Position numbers and translations under genes: made by a program
From: Clostridiales bacterium
Lineage (GTDB): Bacteria > Bacillota > Clostridia > Lachnospirales > Anaerotignaceae
NCBI GenBank assembly: GCA_018364635.1
Contig: JAGZLR010000006.1
Span: forward strand, 1-64,000
Direction of reading: 5' to 3'
Length of the DNA: 64,000 bases
In this document: positions 1 to 7,336 of the stretch, piece by piece
Position numbering within the stretch: position 1 is the stretch's first letter
Layout of the letters: every line of letters starts with the position of its first letter
The notes under the pieces: generated by a model
Told to the model about the DNA's origin: nothing
Seen by the model: only the letters and a program-made list of their open reading frames with translations
Database searches by the model: none

Positions 1-348
1 GCTGGACTCAAGGGTGAAGAAATGTTTATTGAGGCGGAAAATGACTGTGATGCAAAACCTGGTGACTGGGTTTACATTGAGTTATCAGAAGATGGTTTTT
101 TTAATGCTGTGATGATTATGTATGGTTTTCCTTTAGTTGGTTTGCTTGTGGGAATATTTGGCGGATATAGTATACTACCACTTTTCGGTGTAAATGGCTC
201 CATACGTGATCTATTAAGTTTTATTTTGGGGATTGTGCTAACTTTTCTCTGTTATGTTGTAATTCGTATGAATGAACCACGGTGGCAGAAGAAAAAATAC
301 CGCCCAAGGACTGTCAGTGTCACACAGCCGGACCCATCAGAAAACTGA
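1..348 (+). CDS. RseC/MucC-family membrane protein, 5' end outside window
   Basis: The frame is already open at base 1 (codons GCT GGA CTC AAG precede the first ATG at 22), so the gene starts upstream of the window. The visible 115 residues carry a short hydrophilic N-terminal part, two predicted membrane segments (roughly residues 27-50 and 60-82 counted from the ATG at 22), and a basic, proline-rich cytosolic tail. The order beta-rich head, two helices, charged tail is that of RseC/MucC proteins (SoxR-reducing system or sigma-E modulators in proteobacteria). In Clostridia the role is not established. It is followed directly by a terminator, so it ends its operon. Family assignment rests on overall pattern only, because the cysteine-bearing N-terminus is missing. 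Confidence 0.6.
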   Translation, partial: AGLKGEEMFIEAENDCDAKPGDWVYIELSEDGFFNAVMIMYGFPLVGLLVGIFGGYSILPLFGVNGSIRDLLSFILGIVLTFLCYVVIRMNEPRWQKKKYRPRTVSVTQPDPSEN

Positions 349-418
349 TGTAGCAGTCCTTAAAGTTTTTCAAAGAGCAGCAAGAGTAAATTTTTTTGAA
401 GATGATTTTTTAGCCTGA

Positions 419-447
419 AACGGGAGTTTTGAACTCCCGTTTTTTTA
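419..447 (+). terminator. Rho-independent terminator after the RseC-like gene
   Basis: An 8-bp GC-rich stem (CGGGAGTT at 421-428 with AACTCCCG at 432-439), TTG loop, flanking AA/TT pairs and a T8 run. Confidence 0.9.
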
Positions 448-511
448 TTTGTGCTTTAGGCACTTTTTCCATTATCTCCAATATGATGATAAGAGAGGAG
501 GTGAATGTAAC

Positions 512-913
512 ATGGACAGGCTAGCTTGTTATTATCTAGAGAAAGGATATAATTGTTCCCAATGTATTTTAAAGGCCGCAGAGGAATATTTTCATCATCC
601 TCTTTCTGAGCAGATGATAAATTCTTGCTGTGGCATGAAAAATGGACTGGGAATTGGATCGGTATGTAGCGCTTTATCCGCAGGCGTTATGGTGTTAGGG
701 CTTTTCTTAACACCAGAGCAAGTAAAAAAAGAGCGGATAAAGCTGCTTGCTGATTGTGCAGAAATGTTTGGTAATATTAATTGTGTGCTTTTAAGTGATG
801 CAGATGATGAATTTTGTAGAGATATCATTTCTTTTACAGCCTGTGAAACGGCAAAAGCCGTGTTGAAGTACAGACCAGATCTTCAGCCATCTGTTTCTTT
901 GGAATCAGAATGA
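512..913 (+). CDS. C_GCAxxG_C_C-family cysteine-rich redox protein
   Basis: A 133-residue soluble protein starting at ATG 512 behind the site AGAGGAGGTGA (492-502). An in-frame ATG at 449 lacks a ribosome site. Cysteines lie at residues 15 and 18 (N-C-S-Q-C), 39 and 40 (S-C-C-G), 52, 82, 91, 102 and 111. The glycine-rich stretch around residues 41-52 followed by a small-residue helix is the hallmark of the C_GCAxxG_C_C family, thought to be redox-active or metal-binding with no proven substrate. The gene is monocistronic and its 3' end overlaps the convergent gene on the minus strand by 31 bases, with no terminator between them. Family membership is fairly sure; function is not. Confidence 0.8.
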   Translation: MDRLACYYLEKGYNCSQCILKAAEEYFHHPLSEQMINSCCGMKNGLGIGSVCSALSAGVMVLGLFLTPEQVKKERIKLLADCAEMFGNINCVLLSDADDEFCRDIISFTACETAKAVLKYRPDLQPSVSLESE

Positions 914-2277
914 TTTAAACGGTATATTTCTTCTTCCAACAGCTTTTTTGTATTTTTGAGAGCCTGATTTTCAGCAGTCAGTGACTTTATGGTATGGGTG
1001 TATTCTTGTATCTGTTGGTCTTTTTTGGCTGATGATTCTGTCAGGCTCTCAATTTCTGAATGCATCCTTTCCCCTTGCTCTCTCCATCTCAAATTTGCTT
1101 TGACAAAATCTGAATTTTTGTCTGATAACTGCCTAGTTAAATCGGCAATTTTTTCACTATTCTGAGATAGATCGGACTCATATTGAGAAATTCTATTTTG
1201 AAGGATCTCTATTTGTGGCTGTACTGCGGCTATAACTGGTTTTTCAGACATTTCTGATTTCGTCGCCTTTTGTTCAGGCAAAAACTCGGGATAGAGATGT
1301 TCTACTAGCAAAAGGCGATAGCTGTCTTTTGTATCGATAAACAGATTGGTTGAGGAAAATATTTCTTTCATTGATGAGAAATCTTGATAGTCTACTTTAT
1401 AGTGAAATGGTGTATAGGCATTTTGAAATCGGAAGGGAGTCTGGAATGATTCTCCCATATTATCTGAAGAAATTCCAAAGTATTGTCCTTGAGAGGCCCA
1501 GACTGCAAAAATTTTATTCCTAGATTTCATTAAGGCACAGCTGTCTAGACGGCCGCCTTCCCAAAGAGTGACAGGAGAACTGAAATCTGAGCCATAACGA
1601 TATTTAAAAATTAACTGGGTAGAAAAACGTTTTTTAAGAGCAAATAAGAGATAGATTTTTTCGTCTTCGATCAACGATGAAAAGTCAACTACAGGCAAAG
1701 CAGCAGACAAGACAGGCTTTGGCTTGCCAATAATTAGTGGAAACAGCAAAAGCTCTCGGCTGACAACAGTATTTTCTGAATTGCGGTAGAAAAGGAGGAT
1801 ATGTTTTTTCTCAATAGGCGCACAGTGAAAGTTTTTTCCAGCAAATGGAATTAGTTTATCGATTAATGTCGGGGAATCCCATTTTCCATTGACACAATTG
1901 ACACAGATTAGTCGTTGATATTCTGTACCTGTGTCAGGCATAGTATAGACAAGTGACAGGGCGTTTCCGCTGGAGAACAACTTAAAAAATGTTTTAGGAT
2001 AAATATTTAGTTCAGAAATTCTTTTGATTTCCCATGATTCGCCCCATTTTTGTCGACAGAGGAAAAGATGGTGTTCTGCATCAATACCGATGAGATAAAG
2101 AATCCCCTTGTCATCTGTAGCGACAGAATAATTATCTGCAATTCCAGAAATAATTTTTTGTGGCGTTGAAGCGTGTTTTTTTACCAGTTGTTTGTAAAAT
2201 AAAGAGTGATCCTCTACAAAGAAAAGATAGAGTCTTCCGTCCGAGGTACGGATTGTTTGAATAGAAGTTTGTGTCAT
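883..2277 (-). CDS. Unrecognised protein: propeller-like N-terminal domain plus long coiled coil
   Basis: I do not recognise this 464-residue protein. The start at 2277 is chosen for its GGAG site seven bases upstream; a longer in-frame start at 2391 would add an unsupported 38 residues. Residues 1-330 consist of short beta-strand-like repeats with aromatic ends, such as the phrases D-G-R-L-Y-L-F-F, G-I-L-Y-L-I-G and K-I-Y-L-L-F-A. One near Asp-box (S-x-D-x-x-G-x-S-F) lies around residue 285. This looks like a sialidase or WD-type beta-propeller. Residues about 350-455 form heptad-rich coiled coil. There is no signal peptide and no membrane segment, so it should be cytosolic. It is transcribed alone, divergently from the chemoreceptor gene. 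A scaffold or binding role is only inference. Confidence 0.75.
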   Translation of the reverse strand: MTQTSIQTIRTSDGRLYLFFVEDHSLFYKQLVKKHASTPQKIISGIADNYSVATDDKGILYLIGIDAEHHLFLCRQKWGESWEIKRISELNIYPKTFFKLFSSGNALSLVYTMPDTGTEYQRLICVNCVNGKWDSPTLIDKLIPFAGKNFHCAPIEKKHILLFYRNSENTVVSRELLLFPLIIGKPKPVLSAALPVVDFSSLIEDEKIYLLFALKKRFSTQLIFKYRYGSDFSSPVTLWEGGRLDSCALMKSRNKIFAVWASQGQYFGISSDNMGESFQTPFRFQNAYTPFHYKVDYQDFSSMKEIFSSTNLFIDTKDSYRLLLVEHLYPEFLPEQKATKSEMSEKPVIAAVQPQIEILQNRISQYESDLSQNSEKIADLTRQLSDKNSDFVKANLRWREQGERMHSEIESLTESSAKKDQQIQEYTHTIKSLTAENQALKNTKKLLEEEIYRLNHSDSKETDG

Positions 2278-2308
2278 TGTTTTGCTCCAAAAAGTAAAAG
2301 TTACTACA

Positions 2309-2314
2309 ATTATA
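2309..2314 (-). promoter_or_regulatory. Candidate -10 box for the propeller/coiled-coil gene
   Basis: TATAAT on the minus strand, 31 bases before the ATG at 2277. No good -35 box at 17 bases; TTGTTC lies at 19. Confidence 0.4.
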
Positions 2315-2393
2315 TGGAATCGTAGTCCAAAAAGAACAAAAATATATGTTTTATTTCTGTTAAAATAGGGGGGATTTTTGTATGAATTCATCC

Positions 2394-2422
2394 TTGTGAA
2401 ACGATTAAAAAGAATTTATAAT
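2394..2422 (+). promoter_or_regulatory. Sigma-A promoter for the split chemoreceptor gene
   Basis: TTGTGA (2394-2399), 17-base spacer, TATAAT (2417-2422), about 30 bases before the ATG at 2454. No sigma-D motility-type promoter (TAAA, GCCGATAA) was seen. Confidence 0.7.
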
Positions 2423-2453
2423 ATAAAACGTAATTTATACACGAGATATAAAA

Positions 2454-3533
2454 ATGGGGAAGAGAGTAGTGAAAAAAAAGAAACTTTCTGTCAAGATTGC
2501 TCGGATCGTTTCAGGGATGTTGGCGGTTATTTTTTTATTATTTATTGGCGTTGTTCTGGTACAAACTAGGTTAGCTGTAGTGAAGAGCACGAATGAAGAA
2601 CTAAAGAGATTAGCAGAAATTACAGCTGTACAAGTGGAAGAGATTTTGCGACCAGCAGAAGATGTCTCTCAAAATATTAGTGTGTATTTAGAGGAACATG
2701 AAAATGAACTTGGTCAAGACAGTGATGAGAGTCAGACAAGTGTTATTTTGCCGGAGGTATCTTTAACAGAAGAACAAAAAATGATCGAGGATTATTTGAC
2801 TTCTTTGATTTCTTATACTGCGAAGAATAACGAAGATATCATTGGGATTGGTATTTATTTTGAGCCGGATGCTTTTGTAAAGGGTGTAAAAGATTATTCT
2901 ATGTACGCGGATAGTAGCCAATCTGAATTTTTTTTAGAGGATGAAGGAGATTTTGCTTCTTATTCTACTGAAGATTATTACCGTTTGGCAGCAGACAGCA
3001 AGCAAACGGTATATACGTCACCCTATTATGATGATACGTTAGGCATGACTGTAATTAGCCTTTCCAGGCCTATTCTTATCAAAGATAGTGTAAAGGGTGT
3101 CATATTGGTAGATTTTACCATTGATAAATTTGGATCTGTAGATTTGACAACAGCCAAAGAACAATTTCCTTCGCTGTATTATGATATCGCTACAGGAGAT
3201 GGCACAATTATTTATAGTGGAAAGCAAGGAGAAGACGAAGAAGATAATATTACAGATGCATTCTCGAATGAGAAACAAAAGCAGGAGTTATTGGCTCATA
3301 TCAGTGATAGTACCTCTTTCATTATGAATGGTAAAGATACACTTGGTAAAAATTTATACCATTATGGTGCACCTGTGACGACAGAAGTGGGAAATTGGGT
3401 TGTAATTAACACAATTACATCAAAAGATGTCAATCATAGTGTTATGACAACAATGTATACACTTTTGATTTTATCAATAATTGCAATTATTGTCATCATT
3501 ATGGCTGTTATCTTCGTACTAAAAAAATGTTAG
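2454..3533 (+). CDS. Methyl-accepting chemotaxis protein, N-terminal sensor half (frame break at 3521-3527)
   Basis: This is the first part of a chemoreceptor. Residues 1-12 are basic, residues 13-35 form a membrane helix, about 36-325 form an extracytoplasmic ligand-binding domain of dCache-like size (acidic, with the alternation typical of PAS-like folds), and 330-356 form the second membrane helix. The frame ends just after that helix at TAG 3531. The HAMP and signalling domains follow at once in the -1 frame (3527-4570). Adding one A to the A7 run at 3521-3527, or a -1 slip on it, gives one continuous receptor of about 700 residues. No motility genes are nearby and the ligand is unknown. 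The start follows only a weak GAGA site. Confidence 0.85.
   Translation: MGKRVVKKKKLSVKIARIVSGMLAVIFLLFIGVVLVQTRLAVVKSTNEELKRLAEITAVQVEEILRPAEDVSQNISVYLEEHENELGQDSDESQTSVILPEVSLTEEQKMIEDYLTSLISYTAKNNEDIIGIGIYFEPDAFVKGVKDYSMYADSSQSEFFLEDEGDFASYSTEDYYRLAADSKQTVYTSPYYDDTLGMTVISLSRPILIKDSVKGVILVDFTIDKFGSVDLTTAKEQFPSLYYDIATGDGTIIYSGKQGEDEEDNITDAFSNEKQKQELLAHISDSTSFIMNGKDTLGKNLYHYGAPVTTEVGNWVVINTITSKDVNHSVMTTMYTLLILSIIAIIVIIMAVIFVLKKC
3521..3533 (+). other. A7 slip site with overlapping stop and start inside the chemoreceptor
   Basis: In the upstream frame the run reads CTA AAA AAA TGT TAG, so the seven A's form an A|AAA|AAA slippery heptamer. After a -1 slip the frame reads AAA AAA ATG TTA GAT and enters the HAMP domain. 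The ATG at 3527 also overlaps the stop (ATGTTAG), but no ribosome site precedes it and no internal purine-rich stimulator was seen. Confidence 0.7.
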
Positions 3534-4570
3534 ATCCGATTCAGCAGTTGGTGTATGCAGCAAATGCAATCTCTGAGGGGAACTTAGATATTTCAGTGGA
3601 AGTTACATCCAATGATGAGATTGGTATGCTGGCAGAGGCGTTTGATAAAACTGCATCTTATTTGAAGAGAATGATAGGAGAAATTTCTTACTTGCTTTCC
3701 CAGATGGCAGATAATAAATTGAATGTAGATTTGGAAGAAGAATATTTAGGTGATTTTTCGGCAATCGAAACATCATTCAAGCTTATTATTGAAAACTTGA
3801 ATCAGACACTTACTCATATTTCTGCATCTGCAGAACAGTTCTCTATGGGCTCTTCCAACGTGTCATTGGGTGCCCAGGAATTATCTCAAGGGATAACAGA
3901 GCAAACAGATGCAGTGGAAGAATTAGCAGAAATGATGAAGAGATTTTCGCAACAGCTGCAAAAGACGGTTTCAATTGCAGAGCAAACTAATATAGATGTA
4001 AAACAAGTAGGGTTGGATTTAACACAAAGTAATAAGCAAATGCATGAAATGATTGATGCTATGTCTAAAATTAATACTTCCTCTCGTGAAATTGAAAAAA
4101 TAATAAAAACTATTGATGATATTGCTTTCCAGACCAATATATTAGCATTAAATGCATCAGTGGAAGCAGCAAGGGCAGGGGCTTCTGGAAAGGGATTTTC
4201 TGTCGTAGCGGAAGAAGTAAGAAACTTGGCTAATAAAAGCGCAGTTGCAGCAAAACAAACAGCTGTTTTAATTGAAAGCTCAATTAAAGCAGTAAATAAT
4301 GGTACTGCTATTGCAGATGAAACAGCAGCATCTTTGTTACGTGTAGTAGAGGGAACAGAAAAAATTACAGAAAAAATTAATACTATTTCAGACGCTTCCC
4401 ATGTGCAGGCTGAATCTGTTGAGCATATGAAGGAGGAAATATCTCAAATTACAACTGTTATTCGAACTAATTCTGCAGTTGCAGAAGAAAGTGCGGCGAC
4501 CAGTGAGGAATTATCCAGCCAGGCGCAAATGCTAAAGGACACAATTTCGGTATTTCAGATGAAGAAATAG
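3527..4570 (+). CDS. Methyl-accepting chemotaxis protein, C-terminal HAMP and signalling half
   Basis: A 347-residue cytoplasmic half. Residues 1-60 match a HAMP domain (D-P-I-Q-Q-L entry, then A-I-S-E-G-N-L-D and D-E-I-G-M-L-A). The rest is the long antiparallel methyl-accepting coiled coil. The hairpin tip is intact: D-I-A-F-Q-T-N-I-L-A-L-N-A-S-V-E-A-A-R-A-G about residues 201-221, then V-V-A-E-E-V-R-N-L-A. This is the part that contacts CheA and CheW. Its conservation argues against long-term decay of the gene. Translation probably depends on slippage at the A7 run or on weak stop-start coupling at 3527-3533, since no ribosome site is present. It belongs to the same gene as 2454-3533. Confidence 0.85.
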   Translation: MLDPIQQLVYAANAISEGNLDISVEVTSNDEIGMLAEAFDKTASYLKRMIGEISYLLSQMADNKLNVDLEEEYLGDFSAIETSFKLIIENLNQTLTHISASAEQFSMGSSNVSLGAQELSQGITEQTDAVEELAEMMKRFSQQLQKTVSIAEQTNIDVKQVGLDLTQSNKQMHEMIDAMSKINTSSREIEKIIKTIDDIAFQTNILALNASVEAARAGASGKGFSVVAEEVRNLANKSAVAAKQTAVLIESSIKAVNNGTAIADETAASLLRVVEGTEKITEKINTISDASHVQAESVEHMKEEISQITTVIRTNSAVAEESAATSEELSSQAQMLKDTISVFQMKK

Positions 4571-4631
4571 GCAAAGAAAACAATACCCAAGATTCGAAAA
4601 GAGTAGAGCAAAATAAATTGATATGAAGTTG

Positions 4632-4668
4632 AAAAAAGAAGCCCCCAAGGATAGAGGGCTTCTTTTTT
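4632..4668. terminator. Bidirectional terminator between chemoreceptor and htpG
   Basis: GAAGCCC (4638-4644) pairs with GGGCTTC (4656-4662), preceded by A6 and followed by T6, so it can serve both convergent genes. Confidence 0.85.
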
Positions 4669-4696
4669 GATATGACTTTTAGTTAAGAAATTTAGT

Positions 4697-6634
4697 TTAT
4701 TTTGTTTCTAATTCTATCAATTTTTCAAGAATTTGGTTGCTTCTCTCAATAAATGTCGTCATTTCTGCAGGTTCCAGAGGTTTTTGACCCATTTGTGCTA
4801 AATCGTATACTTGATGGCAAATTAGATCGGTTTCTTCCATATGAGTTCCTTTGTTTTTTAATTCAATCAGAAGCTGAATCAGTTTATTATTAGAGTTAAG
4901 TACTAGAGTGCGGTCTAGCTCAAAACTACCGAAAATGCCAGCCATCATATCTTGATTTCTATACATTTCCCGCATTTCAACCATTCTTCTGGATTCCTCA
5001 GACAAAAGCATCATAGCTGAGATGGCAGTGGACTTTAGACTTTCTGTTTTTACCTTGAGTTTTTCGTCATTTAATATACCTCTAAATAATGTCTGTAATG
5101 ATGTGTCGAGAGTTTCTTTAGCCTTTACAGCTTCTTCGCTGGTTTCCTCTGCATTTTTAAGAGTATCTGAAATATCAGCATCTATCCTCAAAAATTTAGT
5201 TTCATTTTTTTCTGTGTACTCTAAGAAAGAGATGAATGCTTTATCAATAGAGGCATCGAGTATAATCGCTTCCATTGCTTGGTCTTTAAAAAGTTGAATA
5301 TACTGTGCTTGTTGATTAGCATCTGTTACATAGAAAACCTTATTTGCGTTTTTATCTTTGTTATCCTCAAGATACTCTGCTAATGTTTTATGTGTATTAT
5401 TCGTTGTCTTATAGATAATAGAATCTTTAATTTTTTCGTAAAGTTTTTCACCTTTCATACAACCGTATTTAATAAAGATACTAATGTCGTCAAAGAATTT
5501 TTCATAAGAAGAACGGTCAGTTTTAAATAGTTGATTTAATTTATCAGCAACTTTTTTGGTTATGTAAGAGGACATTTTAGAGGCATAACCATCATTTTGT
5601 AATGTGCTTCTTGAGACATTTAAAGGTAGATCTGGACAGTCCATGACACCTTTTAGAAGAAGCAAAAATTCTGGAACAACTTCTTTGATATTGTCGGCAA
5701 TATAGACTTGATTGGAATATAGCTTGATCTGTCCGTTTGCAGCATCCATTTCGTTGGATAATTTAGGAAAATAAAGAATTCCTTTTAGACGGAATGGATA
5801 GTCCATATTCAAATGAATCCAAAACAGTGGGTCTCCCATTTCAAAGAATACTTTATGATAGAATTCTTTATATTCTTCTTCTGTACAGTCTTTTGGTTGT
5901 TTTAGCCAAAGAGGATGAATGTCGTTAAGTGGTTTTGGTGTTTCTGGAGATGCTGTACTTTCTGCATTTTCTTTTTCTTCTGTATTTTCTTTTGGCTTTA
6001 CAATTTCCAAATAGATCTCTACAGGCATAAAAGAACAATACTTTTCAATGGTTGACCGCAAAGTATACTCATTTAAAAATTCTTGACCATCATCGCCTAC
6101 ATAAAGGGTAATCGTTGTACCACGGTCAGATTTTTCGCTGTCTGACATCTCATACTCAATTCCACCATCGCAGATCCATTTGGCAGCAACAGCCCCTTTT
6201 TGATAGCTGAGAGAATTGATTTCAACTTTATCTGCTATCATAAAGGCAGAATAAAAACCTAATCCAAAATGACCAATAATTTCGTTGTCTTTATCCATTT
6301 TCTCTTCGTATTTTGAAAGAAAATCTGTAGCGCCAGAGAAAGCAATCTGATTGATATATTTTTTGATTTCTTCTGCCGTCATTCCGATTCCATTGTCTGT
6401 AAAACTGAGAGTCTTTTTTTCAGGATCAGCAGATACGACAATTTGATATTTCTCATCATCTGCGATATGATCTGCCTCGCCGATGCTTTTTAATTTCATT
6501 AGTTTTGTCACTGCATCGCAACCATTGGAAATAAGCTCACGAATAAAAATATCTTTATCAGTGTAGAGCCATTTTTTGATAATTGGTAAAAAGTTTTCAC
6601 TGTTTATGGATAAATTTCCTTTTTCTTGTGCCAT
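4697..6634 (-). CDS. htpG: Molecular chaperone HtpG (bacterial Hsp90)
   Basis: An ATP-dependent cytosolic chaperone of 645 residues, slightly longer than the E. coli protein. The N-terminal GHKL ATPase domain shows the ATP-lid and pocket motifs: R-E-L-I-S-N-G-C-D-A (about residues 32-41), D-N-G-I-G-M-T, and G-H-F-G-L-G-F-Y-S-A-F. An acidic insert (E-N-T-E-E-K-E-N, about 230) leads into the middle domain, and a helical C-terminal dimerisation domain follows. The start at 6634 has an AAGGAGG site seven bases upstream; a longer in-frame ATG at 6661 does not. The gene is transcribed alone from a strong promoter carrying a CIRCE element, which implies HrcA control by heat stress. Confidence 0.97.
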   Translation of the reverse strand: MAQEKGNLSINSENFLPIIKKWLYTDKDIFIRELISNGCDAVTKLMKLKSIGEADHIADDEKYQIVVSADPEKKTLSFTDNGIGMTAEEIKKYINQIAFSGATDFLSKYEEKMDKDNEIIGHFGLGFYSAFMIADKVEINSLSYQKGAVAAKWICDGGIEYEMSDSEKSDRGTTITLYVGDDGQEFLNEYTLRSTIEKYCSFMPVEIYLEIVKPKENTEEKENAESTASPETPKPLNDIHPLWLKQPKDCTEEEYKEFYHKVFFEMGDPLFWIHLNMDYPFRLKGILYFPKLSNEMDAANGQIKLYSNQVYIADNIKEVVPEFLLLLKGVMDCPDLPLNVSRSTLQNDGYASKMSSYITKKVADKLNQLFKTDRSSYEKFFDDISIFIKYGCMKGEKLYEKIKDSIIYKTTNNTHKTLAEYLEDNKDKNANKVFYVTDANQQAQYIQLFKDQAMEAIILDASIDKAFISFLEYTEKNETKFLRIDADISDTLKNAEETSEEAVKAKETLDTSLQTLFRGILNDEKLKVKTESLKSTAISAMMLLSEESRRMVEMREMYRNQDMMAGIFGSFELDRTLVLNSNNKLIQLLIELKNKGTHMEETDLICHQVYDLAQMGQKPLEPAEMTTFIERSNQILEKLIELETK

Positions 6635-6673
6635 ACTATAGCCTCCTTCATGAGTCATCACTGGAATACTTCT

Positions 6674-6701
6674 ATTGTAACACGGAGAAAAGAAAAGTCA
6701 A
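6674..6701 (-). promoter_or_regulatory. Sigma-A promoter of htpG
   Basis: On the minus strand TTGACT (6696-6701), 16-base spacer, TACAAT (6674-6679). The CIRCE element sits seven bases upstream of the -35 box. Confidence 0.85.
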
Positions 6702-6708
6702 GAAAAAA

Positions 6709-6735
6709 TTAGCACTCAACACTATGGAGTGCTGA
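6709..6735 (-). promoter_or_regulatory. CIRCE element (HrcA operator)
   Basis: TTAGCACTC, nine bases, GAGTGCTGA on the plus strand. This matches the CIRCE consensus TTAGCACTC-N9-GAGTGCTAA with one mismatch. It overlaps the last codons of the DUF5721 gene and lies just upstream of the htpG -35 box. Confidence 0.93.
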
Positions 6736-7189
6736 CAATAATCTGATGATGTTGGAAAAAAGATGTAATGAAGTCATCCCATGGAAAAACATAGCTGGAA
6801 TCTAGAGAAAAAGATTTTTGAGAACCACCAGTTGTACAAGTGATGATTTTACCATTATAATGGACATTTAAAAATAAGGCTGCTGCCTGAGGAGAAATTT
6901 GCTCTAACATATTTTTGTCGGCTGAAAACACAAGTTTAAAGTTTTTGGGCAGACGAGTCCCTTTGATTGTTTGAAAGACAAACGGTTTCATTTGAAGCCA
7001 TGTGCTGTATTCATGATTTAACAGTTCCTGTTCTGTCAGGGAAAAGTAGTCTTTTTGCAGGCGGCCGTCGATGTGAAAAGAGACAAACGTATTGATTTCT
7101 GCACTTCGCAGTTCAAAAGAGTCAAAGATAGTCCCCTTAAATAATTGAAATGTAAAATTTTTTATGTTGACAATCTCGAAAGATTTCAT
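6722..7189 (-). CDS. DUF5721-family protein
   Basis: A 155-residue soluble protein without signal peptide or membrane segment. The opening (V-N-I-K-N-F-T-F-Q-L-F-K-G-T-I-F-D-S-F), the central phrase M-K-P-F-V-F-Q-T-I-K-G-T-R-L-P and the alternating hydrophobic pattern to the end match, from memory, the DUF5721 family found mainly in Lachnospiraceae. No catalytic motif is visible and no function is known. It has its own promoter at 7224-7252, and its terminal codons are embedded in the CIRCE element that controls htpG. Read-through into htpG on the same strand is possible. The ribosome site (GGAG) is 13 bases from the ATG, longer than usual. Confidence 0.7.
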   Translation of the reverse strand: MKSFEIVNIKNFTFQLFKGTIFDSFELRSAEINTFVSFHIDGRLQKDYFSLTEQELLNHEYSTWLQMKPFVFQTIKGTRLPKNFKLVFSADKNMLEQISPQAAALFLNVHYNGKIITCTTGGSQKSFSLDSSYVFPWDDFITSFFQHHQIIVSTP

Positions 7190-7223
7190 AGTCGAATATT
7201 TTCTCCAGTGTTTTTCTTTTTAT

Positions 7224-7252
7224 TGTACTATTAAAAAATATATTTTACAATG
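7224..7252 (-). promoter_or_regulatory. Sigma-A promoter for the DUF5721 gene
   Basis: Minus strand TTGTAA (7247-7252), 17-base spacer, TACAAT (7224-7229), 35 bases before the ATG. Confidence 0.75.
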
Positions 7253-7336
7253 CACATTTAGATTTTGTTTTTTGTAAATTTATGATACTATGATATGGAC
7301 CGATAACATAATAAGTGGAACTTGAGGAGATTACCG

